From NCBI RefSeq assembly GCF_009299835.1, contig NZ_VKCZ01000008.1, positions 124,001 through 188,000 on the forward strand: DNA of 64,000 bases, in the 5' to 3' direction. Source of the DNA: Microlunatus speluncae (GTDB taxonomy: Bacteria; Actinomycetota; Actinomycetes; Propionibacteriales; Propionibacteriaceae). Below the pieces are notes generated by a model. It saw only the letters and a list, made by a program, of their open reading frames with translations, ran no database searches and had not been told where the DNA came from. Positions 44,072-53,452 of this stretch are shown here, in pieces (position 1 is the first letter of the stretch; each line of letters begins with the position of its first letter). The position numbers were made by a program, and so were the translations under genes.

Positions 44072-46138
44072 ATGCCCGAAAGCGAACCGGATCAACCCGA
44101 CGACCTGGCCCTGGAACAAGATCATCTCGAGCGTTCCCGGGCCGCCCTCCAGGACCGACACGAGCACGCCGGCGGGCTCAAGGCGGTCGGCGCCGCCGCC
44201 GTCAGCGAAGGCCCCAACGTCTCCACCGAGTATCTGAAGCAGGTGCTCTACCGCCGCACCAAGTCGCTCATCGACGACCCGACCGTGCCCCTCTTCTTCG
44301 GCCGGATCGACTACGACCGGGCCGACCTGCCGGGCCGGATCCACATCGGCCGCCGCCACGTCGGCGGCGAGGCCGGCGGCGAGCCGCTGGTGATCGATTG
44401 GCGCGCGCCGGTCGCCCTCCCCTTCTATCGGGCCACCAAGGACGATCCGATGAGCGTCCGGCTGCGGCGCCGGTTCGGCTTCTCGCACGGCCGGCTGACC
44501 GCGTACGAGGACGAGGATCTCGTGGCCGGGCAACAACTGGAGACCTCCGAGCTGCTCGAGGCGGAGATCGCGAAGCCGCGCACGGGCCCGATGCGCGACA
44601 TCGTGGCCACCATCCAGCCGGAACAGGACGTGCTGGTCCGCTCCGAGATCGAGCGCTCGGTCTGCATCCAGGGCGCGCCGGGCACCGGCAAGACGGCGGT
44701 CGGCCTGCACCGGGCCGCCTGGCTGCTCTACACCCATCGCGATCCGCTCAGCCGGTCCGGGCTGATGGTGATCGGTCCGAACGACAGCTTCCTGTCCTAC
44801 ATCGGCGACGTGCTGCCGGCCCTGGGTGAGATCGCCGCCACCCAGGAGACCGTCGATTCCGTTGTGGCCAAGGCGAACGAGCTGGAGGCCACCGGGACAG
44901 AGCCAGCCGCCGTCGCCGTGATCAAGGGTGACGGCCGGATGGCGGAGGTGATCAGGAAGGCGATCTGGAGCCACCTCCGGCCGGCCACCGAGACCCTGCT
45001 GGTGCAGCGCGGTTCGCGGCAGTTCCGGGTGCCGGCCTATCTCGCCGACGAGATCGTGCAGTCGATCACCGATCGGGGCGTCCGCTATGCCGCCGGCCGT
45101 GAGATGGTGCCGCAGCGGCTGGCCCACCAGGTGCTGTTGCGGATGGAGGCGGCCGGCGACTCCCCGGACGACCGGGTGCAGAACGCGGTGGCCCGCAGCC
45201 GCGGCGTGAAGGTGTACGCGGAGGCGATCTGGCCCGCGGTCGATCCGGAGAAGTTGATCTTGCGCCTGCTCACCGACGCCGACTTCCTGGCCGAGCACGC
45301 CGATGGCCTGCTCACCGAGCCCGAGCAGGCGGCGATCCGGCCGGCCAAGCTCCCCCGCTCGGTGAAGTCGGCCCACTGGACCCCGGCCGACCTGGTCCTG
45401 ATCGACGAGGCCGCCGACGTGCTGACCCGGACGCCGAGCCTCGGCCACCTGATCATCGACGAGGCCCAGGACCTGTCGGCGATGCAGCTGCGCGCGGTGG
45501 GCCGCCGGGCCAGCACCGGGTCGGTCACCGTGCTCGGCGATCTGGCCCAGGCCACGACCCCGTGGGCGACGACCTCCTGGGCCGAGACGCTGGGCCACCT
45601 GGGCAAGCCGGAGGCGGCGATCGAGGAGCTGGTCGCGGGGTTCCGGGTCCCCGCGGCGGTGATCGAATTCGCCGGCCGGCTGCTGCCCTGGATCGCGCCG
45701 ACGCTCACCCCGCCGCACTCGATCCGGCGGGCCAAGGGCGACCTGCGGATCACCGCGACCACGGCGGTCGCGGCCGAACTCATCGCGGCGGTCGAGACCG
45801 CGCTGGCCGATCAGGGCAGCATCGGGCTGATCGGGTCCGATGCCGCGATCGTCACCGTACAAACGATTCTCGATGATCATGGCGTGCGCTACGGCGTCCT
45901 CGGCCAGCCGCCGGGCGCGGACGAGGACACGTTCAGCAACCGGCTGGATCTCGTGCCGGCCTCCATCGCCAAGGGCCTGGAGTTCGACCACGTGGTGCTG
46001 CTCGAGCCGGCCGCGATCGTCGCCGCCGAGCCGGACCCGGCCACCGGCCTGCGCCGGCTCTACGTCTGCCTCACCCGGGCCGTCACCTCGCTGCAGATCG
46101 TGCACACCGAGCCGATGCCCGCGGAACTCAGCGCCTGA
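44072..46138 (+). CDS. helD: HelD-like RNA polymerase recycling helicase
   Basis: A 688-residue UvrD-like superfamily-1 ATPase. Walker A is GAPGTGKT (201-208), motif II is IDEAQDLSAMQ and motif VI is GLRRLYVCLTRA. The N-terminal charged coiled-coil arm (EQDHLERSRAAL) before GRIDYDRADLPGRIHIGRRHV is typical of HelD, which removes RNA polymerase from stalled complexes. A specialised HelR-type (rifamycin) role cannot be excluded, but no obvious rifamycin-responsive element is seen upstream. Convergent with MFS; the ends overlap by 11 bp. Confidence 0.88.
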   Translation: MPESEPDQPDDLALEQDHLERSRAALQDRHEHAGGLKAVGAAAVSEGPNVSTEYLKQVLYRRTKSLIDDPTVPLFFGRIDYDRADLPGRIHIGRRHVGGEAGGEPLVIDWRAPVALPFYRATKDDPMSVRLRRRFGFSHGRLTAYEDEDLVAGQQLETSELLEAEIAKPRTGPMRDIVATIQPEQDVLVRSEIERSVCIQGAPGTGKTAVGLHRAAWLLYTHRDPLSRSGLMVIGPNDSFLSYIGDVLPALGEIAATQETVDSVVAKANELEATGTEPAAVAVIKGDGRMAEVIRKAIWSHLRPATETLLVQRGSRQFRVPAYLADEIVQSITDRGVRYAAGREMVPQRLAHQVLLRMEAAGDSPDDRVQNAVARSRGVKVYAEAIWPAVDPEKLILRLLTDADFLAEHADGLLTEPEQAAIRPAKLPRSVKSAHWTPADLVLIDEAADVLTRTPSLGHLIIDEAQDLSAMQLRAVGRRASTGSVTVLGDLAQATTPWATTSWAETLGHLGKPEAAIEELVAGFRVPAAVIEFAGRLLPWIAPTLTPPHSIRRAKGDLRITATTAVAAELIAAVETALADQGSIGLIGSDAAIVTVQTILDDHGVRYGVLGQPPGADEDTFSNRLDLVPASIAKGLEFDHVVLLEPAAIVAAEPDPATGLRRLYVCLTRAVTSLQIVHTEPMPAELSA

Positions 46139-47348
46139 GCTCTGAGCCCTCTGTCACGGGCTCGGCGGAGGCGGTCCGCGGGGGCCGGAGCGCTCCGGTC
46201 GCCCAGGCGATCGGGATCGCGACCAGGGCAATCCCGAGTCCGGTGAGCACCGGACCGGTCGCGCCGTACTGGTGGATCGCCGCGCCACCGGCCAGCGAGC
46301 CGACGGCGATCCCGATGTTGATCGCCGACGCCGGGAGCGACTGGGCGAGCTGGCCACCGGGCCCGGCCAGCGTGACGACGCGATACTGCAGCGACGGCGC
46401 CATGGACCAGGCGAACGCTCCCCAGATCAGCAGCGCCAGCACGGTCAGGGCCGCGATCGTCCCGAGCAGGTAGAGCGCGAGCAGCGCCACCGCGGCGCCT
46501 GCCGCGGCGACGGGCAGGGTCCGGGTCGCGCTCCGGTCGGCGAGCCGTCCGCCGAGGATCGATCCGAGAGCCGTGGCCACGCCGTACGCCAGCAGGAAGG
46601 CACTGACCGGCGCCCCGGAGATGCCGGTCACGGCGCCCAGGAACGGGACGATGTAGGTCAGAGCGGCGAAGTGGGACGCGAAAGCCAGGGCGCAGAGCAG
46701 CAGCACGGCCAGCACCCGCGGCGCGAACGCGTGCCGCGCCTGGTTGGTCGCGCCGCCGCCGGCGCTGGCGGTCGCGGGCACGAGGGCGAGGGTGCCGATC
46801 AGCGCCAGGACCGCGGCGACGACCACCGCCACGAAGGCACCGCGCCAACCGACCGCCTGACCGAGCAGCGTCCCCAGCGGCACGCCGACCGCCGCCGACA
46901 CGGCGACGCCGGACACGACGATCGAGATGGCCCGGCCGACCCGATCCGGTGAAACGGCGGCGACCGCGGTGGCGAACGCCGCCGCGATGAACAGTCCGTG
47001 CAGCGCACCGGTGACGGCCCGGACGGCCACGACCAGCCAGAACTGGTCGGTCAGCACGGCCACCACGGTGCAGGCCAGGAACAGCGCCAACGCGGCGGCC
47101 AACACGGTGCGCCGGTCGATCCGGATGGTCAGCGCGGTCAGCAGCGGACCGCCGATGGCGACGCCGACGGCGAAGGCGGTGACCAGGCCGCCGGCGGTGG
47201 CGATCGACACCCGCAGGTCGGTGGCCATCAGGTCGAGCACGCCGACCACGAGGAGCTCGGCACTGCCGAGGACGAACATGCTGAGAAACAGGGTGGCCAG
47301 GACCAGGTTGGTCCGGGCTGAGGTGCGAGCAGGGTACGGCGAGGTCAT
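46128..47348 (-). CDS. MFS transporter (DHA1/arabinose-efflux type)
   Basis: A 406-residue 12-TM permease. LVLATLFLSMFVLGSAELLVVGVLDLMATDLRVSIATAGGLVTAFAVGVAIGGPLLTALTIRIDRRTVL is the first family motif, and RAVTGALHGLFIAAAFATAVAAVSPDRVGRA matches the loop 4-5. Such carriers export sugars or drugs. No neighbour gives the substrate. The stop overlaps the helD stop by 11 bp on opposite strands. Confidence 0.85.
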   Translation of the reverse strand: MTSPYPARTSARTNLVLATLFLSMFVLGSAELLVVGVLDLMATDLRVSIATAGGLVTAFAVGVAIGGPLLTALTIRIDRRTVLAAALALFLACTVVAVLTDQFWLVVAVRAVTGALHGLFIAAAFATAVAAVSPDRVGRAISIVVSGVAVSAAVGVPLGTLLGQAVGWRGAFVAVVVAAVLALIGTLALVPATASAGGGATNQARHAFAPRVLAVLLLCALAFASHFAALTYIVPFLGAVTGISGAPVSAFLLAYGVATALGSILGGRLADRSATRTLPVAAAGAAVALLALYLLGTIAALTVLALLIWGAFAWSMAPSLQYRVVTLAGPGGQLAQSLPASAINIGIAVGSLAGGAAIHQYGATGPVLTGLGIALVAIPIAWATGALRPPRTASAEPVTEGSELRR

Positions 47349-47504
47349 GGTGGTTCTTTCTGATCATGGGTGTTCTTGATCAACAGTCACTGCCACGTAG
47401 ACCCCGGGATCACCGAGAAGGAATCGGTCGTCCAGCTGTAGCCTCCGGGCTCGACCCCGGCTAGGGTCCGAACAGAGCGACAGCTCGAGGACGAGGAGGT
47501 CCCG

Positions 47505-49055
47505 ATGACTACGTTGACGCGCCGCATCCTGTTGTCCGGCACGCTGGCCGCCACCCTGGGTTCCATGATCATCCCGGGCGCTGAGGACGAGGCGGCCGCG
47601 GAGGAACGGCTCGGGCTGCGCTTCCACCGCTGGGCCGCCGACACCTGGCGATCACTGGCGGCGATGACCGACGAGCACACCGGGCTGACCGCCGACAACA
47701 TCGACGGCGACCTGGATCCGGCCAGCCGCAGCGGCTACACCTCGCCGACCAACATCGGCGGCTACCTGTGGAGCACCGTGGTCGCGGACCGGCTCGGGCT
47801 GATCGGCGGCCGGGAGCGGGCGACCAGGATCGACCGGACGCTGCGCACACTGAGCCGGCTGGTGCACCACCGGCCGAGCGGCATGTTCTACAACTGGTAC
47901 GACGAGCGGACCGGTGAGGTGCTGACCAGTTGGCCGGGCAGCGGCGACCGGGTCCATCCGTTCCTGTCCAGCGTCGACAACGGCTGGCTGGCGGCGGCCC
48001 TGATGGTGGTCGCCGGTGCCGAACGTGATCACCGGGCCGACGCCGAACGGCTGCTGCGGCGGATGAACTTCGCCGCCTACTACAACCCGACGCCGCGTCC
48101 CGACCTGGCGACCGGACTGCTCCGCGGCGGCTTCTGGGACGGCGAACCGCCGCCGGACCAGCCGTTCGTGGTGGGCGACTACCTGGGCACCGGCACCCCG
48201 GTCAACTACACGGCGAACCACTACGACACCACGGTGTCGGAGACCCGGATCGCCTCCTACATCGGCATCGCCCGGCGCCAGTTCCCGGCCAGCCACTACT
48301 TCGGCACCTGGCGGACGTTCCCGGCCGGCTGCGACTGGGACTGGCAGGAACAGGAGCCGGTCGGCCGCACCCGGCGCTATCTCGGCATCGATGTCTTCGA
48401 GGGCGCCTACCGATATCGCGGCTCCCGGGTGGTGCCCGGCTGGGGCGGGTCGATGTTCGAGGCGCTGATGCCGGACCTGTTCGTCCCGGAGGCCCGGTGG
48501 GCGCCGCGGTCGTGGGGCGTCAACCACCCGCTGACCGTACGGGCGCACCGGCTGCACGGGCTGACCGAGGCCGGCTACGGCTACTGGGGCTTCTCGCCGG
48601 CCAGCGAGCCGGGCGGCGGCTACCGGGAGTACGGGGTCGAGGCGGTCGGGCTGAACCCGGACGGCTACTACTCCGACGCGGAGAAGACCCCGGTCGACCT
48701 CGGTTACGGTGCCTGCCGGCTGCCCGGACCGGCCCCGGAGTTCGGCGACGGCGTGATCACCCCGCACGCCGCGTTCCTGGCCCTGCGCTACGAGCCGGCC
48801 GAGGCGTACCGGAATCTGATCAAGGTCGCCGACGAGCTCGGCTGCTACGGCGCCGGCGGATTCTACGACGCCGTCGCCGTCCGGTCCGGCACGCTGGCCC
48901 GGCGCTACCTGTCGCTGGACCAGGCGATGATCATGGGCTCGCTCGGCAACCGGCTCGCCGACGACGTGATCCGCCGCTCGTTCTGCGGCCGGGACGTCAC
49001 GGCCATGATCAAACCGCTGATCGGGATGGAGACCTTCGGCGCCGGGCTCGACTGA
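47505..49055 (+). CDS. Exported glucoamylase-type (GH144-like) beta-glucanase candidate
   Basis: A 516-residue protein with an N-terminal RR signal (TRRILLSGTLAATLGSMI), followed by an alpha/alpha barrel. Family-like segments are SVDNGWLAAALMVV, GWGGSMFEALMPDLFVPE, WGFSPASEPGGGYREYGVEAVGLNPDGY and VITPHAAFLALRYEPAEAYRNLI. These match the glycoamylase/GH144 type, whose characterised members cleave beta-1,2-glucans. The exact substrate here is inferred. GAGGAGG precedes ATG 47505. A TAGGGT hexamer is near 47461. It converges on the VOC gene with no gap. Confidence 0.78.
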   Translation: MTTLTRRILLSGTLAATLGSMIIPGAEDEAAAEERLGLRFHRWAADTWRSLAAMTDEHTGLTADNIDGDLDPASRSGYTSPTNIGGYLWSTVVADRLGLIGGRERATRIDRTLRTLSRLVHHRPSGMFYNWYDERTGEVLTSWPGSGDRVHPFLSSVDNGWLAAALMVVAGAERDHRADAERLLRRMNFAAYYNPTPRPDLATGLLRGGFWDGEPPPDQPFVVGDYLGTGTPVNYTANHYDTTVSETRIASYIGIARRQFPASHYFGTWRTFPAGCDWDWQEQEPVGRTRRYLGIDVFEGAYRYRGSRVVPGWGGSMFEALMPDLFVPEARWAPRSWGVNHPLTVRAHRLHGLTEAGYGYWGFSPASEPGGGYREYGVEAVGLNPDGYYSDAEKTPVDLGYGACRLPGPAPEFGDGVITPHAAFLALRYEPAEAYRNLIKVADELGCYGAGGFYDAVAVRSGTLARRYLSLDQAMIMGSLGNRLADDVIRRSFCGRDVTAMIKPLIGMETFGAGLD

Positions 49056-49472
49056 TCACCCGGTCCGGAAGTCCTCCTCGGTCAACCCGGCGGGATGCCC
49101 GTCCGGCCACTGCACCAGCTCGATCAGATAACCGTCGGGGTCGCGCAGCAGGGTGACCAGCGGGTCGCCCGGCTCGGCTGTCGGCCGTTCCGGGTCGGCG
49201 CTGATCCCCTGCCCAGCCAGCTGTTCGATGGTGCCGAGCAGGTCGTCGGTCTGGATCGCGAGATGGTTCAGGCCGCCGGTGTCGGTGACCGGCCGATCGG
49301 GGTCGTACACCAGCTCGATGCTGACGAACGGGTCGTCCGGCAGCTTGATCATGGTCAACGACCCGAACGGCGTCTCCGCAACGTTGCCGATGACGGTGTA
49401 GCCGAGCGCCTGATAGAACGCGCGGGATCGATCAAGATCGGTGACGCGCAGCCCGACCAGCAGGGTGCGCAT
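49056..49472 (-). CDS. VOC/glyoxalase-family protein
   Basis: A 138-residue two-module VOC protein, LLVGLRVTDLDRSRAFYQALGY and GGLNHLAIQTDDLLGTIEQL, with a third segment DPDGYLIELVQ. The Glu/His metal ligands are present (IELV, NHLA, LIEL). This could be a glyoxalase I-like or a dioxygenase-like enzyme; the substrate is unknown. It ends directly against the GH144-like gene. Confidence 0.8.
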   Translation of the reverse strand: MRTLLVGLRVTDLDRSRAFYQALGYTVIGNVAETPFGSLTMIKLPDDPFVSIELVYDPDRPVTDTGGLNHLAIQTDDLLGTIEQLAGQGISADPERPTAEPGDPLVTLLRDPDGYLIELVQWPDGHPAGLTEEDFRTG

Positions 49473-49613
49473 GATCAGCCCTCCGCGGTCGTGGTAGCCG
49501 GACTGCAGGAGGTCTTTCGGCGCCGCGCCGGCGTACAGCCCATGATTGCCTGGCCCATGCTGCTCCTCTTCTCGTCGTTGTCGAGCAGGCTACGGGCCGT
49601 ACGGCGGCGCCGG

Positions 49614-49641
49614 CAGCTGTCAGCTGACAGCTGACAGCTGA
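49614..49641. repeat. Four tandem 7-bp repeats (CAGCTGA)
   Basis: CAGCTGT is followed by three CAGCTGA units between the VOC and SDR genes. The count is likely variable by slippage. No promoter role is evident. Confidence 0.8.
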
Positions 49642-49648
49642 CTGATGC

Positions 49649-50419
49649 TCAGGCGTTGCCGCCGCCGTCGACGGTCAGGGTGGTGCCGGTGATCTGGCGG
49701 CCGGTGGAGCCGGCGAGGAAGATCACCGCGGCGGCGATGTCGTCCACCGACCCGTACTCCCCCAGCGCCATGAACCCGCGCTGCAGGTCGGCGCTCTCTC
49801 CCCTGGCCGGGTTCATGTCGGTGTCCGTGGGTCCGGGCTGCACCGTGTTCACGGTGATGCCGCGCGGTCCGAGCTCACGGGCCAGGGCCCGGGTCAGCCC
49901 GTTGTTGGCCGCCTTGGTCATCGTGTAGAGGGCGATGTCGCCGAAGACCGCCCGTTCGACCAGATTGCTGCCGATGGTGATGATCCGACCGCCGCGACCG
50001 AGGTGCGGGACCGCGGCCCGCGCGGCCAGCAGCGGCGCCCGGACGTGGATCGCGATGGTGCGGTCGATCTCCGCCAGGTCGGTCTCCTCGACCGGGCCGT
50101 ACGGGAAGACGCCGGCGTTGTTGATCACGATGTCCAGCCGGCCCAGCTCGGCGACGGTCCGGTCCACCGCATCGCCGATCGCCGCCGGGTCGGCACTGTC
50201 GGCGGCGATCACCAGGCCGCGCCGGCCGAGGCCGGCGAGATCGGCGGCCACGGCCTCGGCACCCTCCTTGTTCTGGTGGTACGTCAGCGCGACGTCGGCC
50301 CCGGCCGCGGCGAGCCCGCGGGCGATCGCCGCGCCCATGCCGCGGCTGCCGCCGGTGACCAGGGCGACCTTCCCGCTCAGGTCGGAGTTGATCGGTTCGG
50401 TTTCTGTAGTGTTCGACAC
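49649..50419 (-). CDS. Short-chain dehydrogenase/reductase
   Basis: A 256-residue classical SDR. TGGSRGMGAAIA is the NAD(P)-binding loop, NNAGVFPYG the second, and YTMTKAANN the catalytic YxxxK. It ends LTVDGGGNA as usual. GTG 50417-50419 is preferred because the longer frame runs into the TetR operator region. The divergent TetR gene starts 74 bp away and each gene carries a similar palindromic operator, so it is a repressor-controlled oxidoreductase; the substrate is unknown. Confidence 0.86.
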   Translation of the reverse strand: MSNTTETEPINSDLSGKVALVTGGSRGMGAAIARGLAAAGADVALTYHQNKEGAEAVAADLAGLGRRGLVIAADSADPAAIGDAVDRTVAELGRLDIVINNAGVFPYGPVEETDLAEIDRTIAIHVRAPLLAARAAVPHLGRGGRIITIGSNLVERAVFGDIALYTMTKAANNGLTRALARELGPRGITVNTVQPGPTDTDMNPARGESADLQRGFMALGEYGSVDDIAAAVIFLAGSTGRQITGTTLTVDGGGNA

Positions 50420-50477
50420 ATAAATACCCTGACAGACCGTCGCCGTCGGATCAACGATATTCTTAGTATTCGATACA
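50408..50477. promoter_or_regulatory. Two TetR operators AGTRTTCGAYACA
   Basis: Copies at 50408-50420 (GTGT-TCG-ACAC) and 50465-50477 (GTAT-TCG-ATAC) keep the same 13-bp consensus. One overlaps the SDR start codon; the other sits 16 bp before the tetR start. Symmetric change in both arms (GTGT/ACAC versus GTAT/ATAC) argues for selection. Confidence 0.75.
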
Positions 50478-50492
50478 GAAAGGATGGCGACC

Positions 50493-51101
50493 ATGGCCCA
50501 GCGCGGACGACCCCGGGCGTTCGACCGCCAGGTCGCGCTGCGCCGGGCGATGGAGGTGTTCTGGGAGCACGGCTACGAGGGCACCGCGATGACCGACCTG
50601 ACCGGCGCCATGGGGATCAACTCCCCCAGCCTCTACGCGGCATTCGGCGGCAAGGAGGAACTGTTCCGCGCGGCCGTCGGGTTGTACGGCGAGACCGAGG
50701 GCGGACTGACCGACCGGGCGCTGCGGGGGGAGCCGACCGCCTGCTCCGCGATCGAGGCCATGCTGCGGGACAACGCCGTCGCCTATTCCACCGGCGACGG
50801 TCCGCGCGGCTGCATGATCGTGCTGGCCGGCTCGACGTACACCACCCGGAGCGAGAGCGTCCGCGACTTCCTGATCGAGCAACGCGCCGAGACCGTCGGC
50901 CAAGTCACGGCCCGGCTCGTCCGCGGTGTCGTCGAGGGTGATCTGACCGGCGGCATCGACACCGCGATGATCGCCGACTTCTACACCACCGTCCTGTACG
51001 GCCTGTCCATCCGGGCCCGGGACCGAGCCAGCACGGCCGAGCTGAACAAGATCATCGACGGTGCCATGGCCGCCTGGCCCGCCCTCACCCAGCCCCGCTG
51101 A
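50493..51101 (+). CDS. TetR/AcrR-family regulator of the SDR gene
   Basis: A 202-residue protein. The N-terminus AQRGRPRAFDRQVALRRAMEVFWEHGYEGTAMTDLTGAMGINSPSLYAAFGGKEELF is a textbook TetR HTH, followed by a helical ligand domain. ATG 50493 has AAAGG at the right spacing; ATG 50484 lies too close to it. It probably represses the divergent SDR and itself. The PfkB gene starts 25 bp downstream with its own promoter. Confidence 0.9.
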   Translation: MAQRGRPRAFDRQVALRRAMEVFWEHGYEGTAMTDLTGAMGINSPSLYAAFGGKEELFRAAVGLYGETEGGLTDRALRGEPTACSAIEAMLRDNAVAYSTGDGPRGCMIVLAGSTYTTRSESVRDFLIEQRAETVGQVTARLVRGVVEGDLTGGIDTAMIADFYTTVLYGLSIRARDRASTAELNKIIDGAMAAWPALTQPR

Positions 51102-51125
51102 GGGCGCCCCCGTAGAGTGCGGGGA

Positions 51126-52052
51126 GTGATCACCGTCGCCGGTCTCAGCCCGTCGCTTGATCTGACTTATCTCGTGGACTCGTTGACCGCCGGGTCCATC
51201 CATCGGCCGACCGAGGTGGTTCGGTGTGCCGGTGGCAAGCCGTTGAATCTGGCGCGGGCGGCTGCGGCGCTCGGGGCCGAGGTGGAGATCATCGCGGTGC
51301 TCGGCGGCACGACCGGGGAAGACCTGGCGCAGCAACTGCGGGCCGCGGGCGTTGCCGTGACCACCGTGCCGACGCCGGCCGAGACCCGCACCTGCGTCTC
51401 GATCGCCGATGCCGAGACCGGGCGGTTGACCGAGCTCTATCCACGGGCCGAGCCGATTCCGGGGGACGTCTGGCGGCTGTTCCATGATCAACTCGAGGCG
51501 GCGCTGGTTCGCCGGCCGGGCTGGCTGGCGATCACCGGCAGCATCCCGCTCGGGCTGCCGCCGGAGGCACTGGCGGAGCTGGTCCGGACCGCCCGCGGGG
51601 CCGGAGTGCGGGTCGCGGTCGACACTCACGGCCCGGCCCTCGCCGCCGTGATCGAGGAGCGGCCGGAACTGGTCAAGATCAACCGGTACGAAGTCGCGGA
51701 GCTGCTGGGCACGACGCCGGAGGGCGAGCTGATCACCCGGGCCGAGACCGTACGGCAGCGGACCGGTGGCACGGTGTTGATCACCGACGGCGAGCACGGC
51801 TCGGTCGCGATCGACGATCACGGCCGGTGGCGGGTGCCGGCACCGGCCGAGCGGGGCCGTTTCCCGGTCGGCAGCGGGGACTCCTTCCTCGGCGGCCTGC
51901 TGAGCGTGCTGGACACCTCGGATGATCTGGTCGCGGCGATCCGGACCGCGACCGGCGCCGGCACCGCCAACGCCCTGATCCCCGGGCCGGCACGCTTCCG
52001 GGCCGACGACGTCAGCCGGATCGCCGAGCAACTCACCCTGGAGGAATGTTGA
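51126..52052 (+). CDS. PfkB-type sugar kinase (1-phosphofructokinase/tagatose-like)
   Basis: A 308-residue ribokinase-family kinase. VITVAGLSPSLDLTYLV starts with the hexose-kinase N-terminus, GGKPLNLARAAAALGAEV is the substrate loop and GSGDSFLGG the GxGD catalytic Asp motif. TAGAGT (51113-51118) stands 7 nt before GTG 51126, suggesting a leaderless mRNA; GTG 51117 is less likely. The sulfatase start overlaps its end (ATG 52046, stop 52052), so a sugar-sulfate pathway, desulfate then phosphorylate, is plausible inference. Confidence 0.85.
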   Translation: MITVAGLSPSLDLTYLVDSLTAGSIHRPTEVVRCAGGKPLNLARAAAALGAEVEIIAVLGGTTGEDLAQQLRAAGVAVTTVPTPAETRTCVSIADAETGRLTELYPRAEPIPGDVWRLFHDQLEAALVRRPGWLAITGSIPLGLPPEALAELVRTARGAGVRVAVDTHGPALAAVIEERPELVKINRYEVAELLGTTPEGELITRAETVRQRTGGTVLITDGEHGSVAIDDHGRWRVPAPAERGRFPVGSGDSFLGGLLSVLDTSDDLVAAIRTATGAGTANALIPGPARFRADDVSRIAEQLTLEEC

Positions 52053-53446
52053 TCAACCAGTCGCGCCGGCCCAACATCGTCCTGATCGTCTCCGATGATC
52101 ATGGTTACGCCGATCGGGGCTACCGCGGCCGTGATCACCGGGTGACCACGCCGACGCTGGATGCTCTGGCGGCGACCGGGGTCGACTGCACCGACGCCTA
52201 CGTCACGGCGCCGATCTGCAGCCCGTCCCGGGCCGGCATGATCAGCGGCCACTACCAGCAACGGTGGGGTGCCCGCTGGTTCAACGACTCGCGATTTCCC
52301 GATCACCTGCCGAGCCTGGCCGAGCGGCTCGGATCGCTCGGCTACCACAGCGGCTACTTCGGCAAGGTGCACTACGGCCCCGAGGACGTCGGCGACCGCG
52401 CCTGTCCGCCGCATCACGGCTTCGACGAGACCTTCTATGGCCTGGCCGGGAAACAGCAGGGCCGGTTGAACTACCTGCGCCACTCCGACGCGGCGGTCGA
52501 GGAGTACGGGCCGGAGGCCTCCTGGCGGATGGCGGTGCAGCCGATGCTCGAGGGCGACACCGAGGTCGAGCTGGACGGGTTCCTGACCCGGGCGATCGGC
52601 GACCGGGCCGGCGACTTCGTCGAGCGCAACGCCGAGCGACCGTTCTTCGCCATGATCGCGTTCAACGCGGTGCACAACTTCTGCTGGCAGCTGCCGCCGG
52701 AGGAGCTCGCGGCCCGTGGCCTGCCGGTGCACGAGGACTGGCACGACGCCGACGCGACCGGCTACGCGGAGTGGTACGACGGTGCGATCTCGCCGCACCT
52801 CGAGCACGGCCGGGAATACTATCTGGCCCAGCTGGAGCTGATGGACGCCGAGATCGGCCGGCTGCTGGGCCGGCTCGACCGGCTCGGCGTCGCCGACGAC
52901 ACGATCGTGATCTACCTGACCGACAACGGCGGTTCCCCCTGCAACTACGGCGACAACACGCCGTTGCGCGGCTCGAAGTACACGTTGTGGGAGGGCGGCA
53001 TCCGGGTGCCGTTCCTGGCCCGCTGGACGAACGGCGGCTGGGCCGGCGGCCGCGCCGTCGATCAGCCGGTCAGCTCGCTGGACCTGATGCCGACGCTGGT
53101 CGCCGCGGCCGGCGCCGCCGACGAGTTGGTCGACGCCTCCGACGGTGTCGATCTTGGCCCGGTGCTGGCCGGCGGTCCCGGTGATCAGGACCGGGTGCTG
53201 CACTGGGACTGCGACTTCCAGTGGGCGGTCCGGGCCGGCAATTTGAAGCTGCGCTGGTGCGACGGCGCCTCGCCCCGGGCGGCCGGCATCCGTACCGTCG
53301 AACACGCCGAGCCCGGCAACGGGATCAGCCTGTACGATCTCCGCGCCGACCCCGGCGAGCGTGATGATCTTGCCGTCACCCGGCCCGAGGACGTCAAGCG
53401 ACTGACCGACCTGCACCGCAACTGGCAGCTCGCGATCGGGAATTGA
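52046..53446 (+). CDS. Type I sulfatase (arylsulfatase/sugar sulfatase-like)
   Basis: A 466-residue sulfatase. APICSPSRAGMISGHY holds CxPSR (Cys58-Ser-Pro-Ser-Arg62), the formylglycine site; SDDHG has the metal Asp17-Asp18, and YLTDNGGSPCNYGDNTPLRGSKYTLWEGGIRVPF is characteristic of the larger sulfatases. No signal peptide is evident. Start codon ATG 52046 or TTG 52049 lies within the PfkB stop region; TTG is better spaced from the GGAGG. It may release sulfate from a sugar phosphorylated by the upstream kinase. Confidence 0.85.
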   Translation: MLINQSRRPNIVLIVSDDHGYADRGYRGRDHRVTTPTLDALAATGVDCTDAYVTAPICSPSRAGMISGHYQQRWGARWFNDSRFPDHLPSLAERLGSLGYHSGYFGKVHYGPEDVGDRACPPHHGFDETFYGLAGKQQGRLNYLRHSDAAVEEYGPEASWRMAVQPMLEGDTEVELDGFLTRAIGDRAGDFVERNAERPFFAMIAFNAVHNFCWQLPPEELAARGLPVHEDWHDADATGYAEWYDGAISPHLEHGREYYLAQLELMDAEIGRLLGRLDRLGVADDTIVIYLTDNGGSPCNYGDNTPLRGSKYTLWEGGIRVPFLARWTNGGWAGGRAVDQPVSSLDLMPTLVAAAGAADELVDASDGVDLGPVLAGGPGDQDRVLHWDCDFQWAVRAGNLKLRWCDGASPRAAGIRTVEHAEPGNGISLYDLRADPGERDDLAVTRPEDVKRLTDLHRNWQLAIGN

Positions 53447-53452
53447 ACCCGA

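Noticed and set aside
42971-46105. A 1044-residue antisense frame through helD
   Set aside because: It is the phosphotransferase gene extended through the antisense of helD. Long opposite-strand frames are expected at this GC content, and the helD strand carries all conserved motifs.
44072-46138. A rifamycin-responsive HelR variant
   Set aside because: No inverted repeat resembling a rifamycin-associated element was found upstream, so only a general HelD role is stated.
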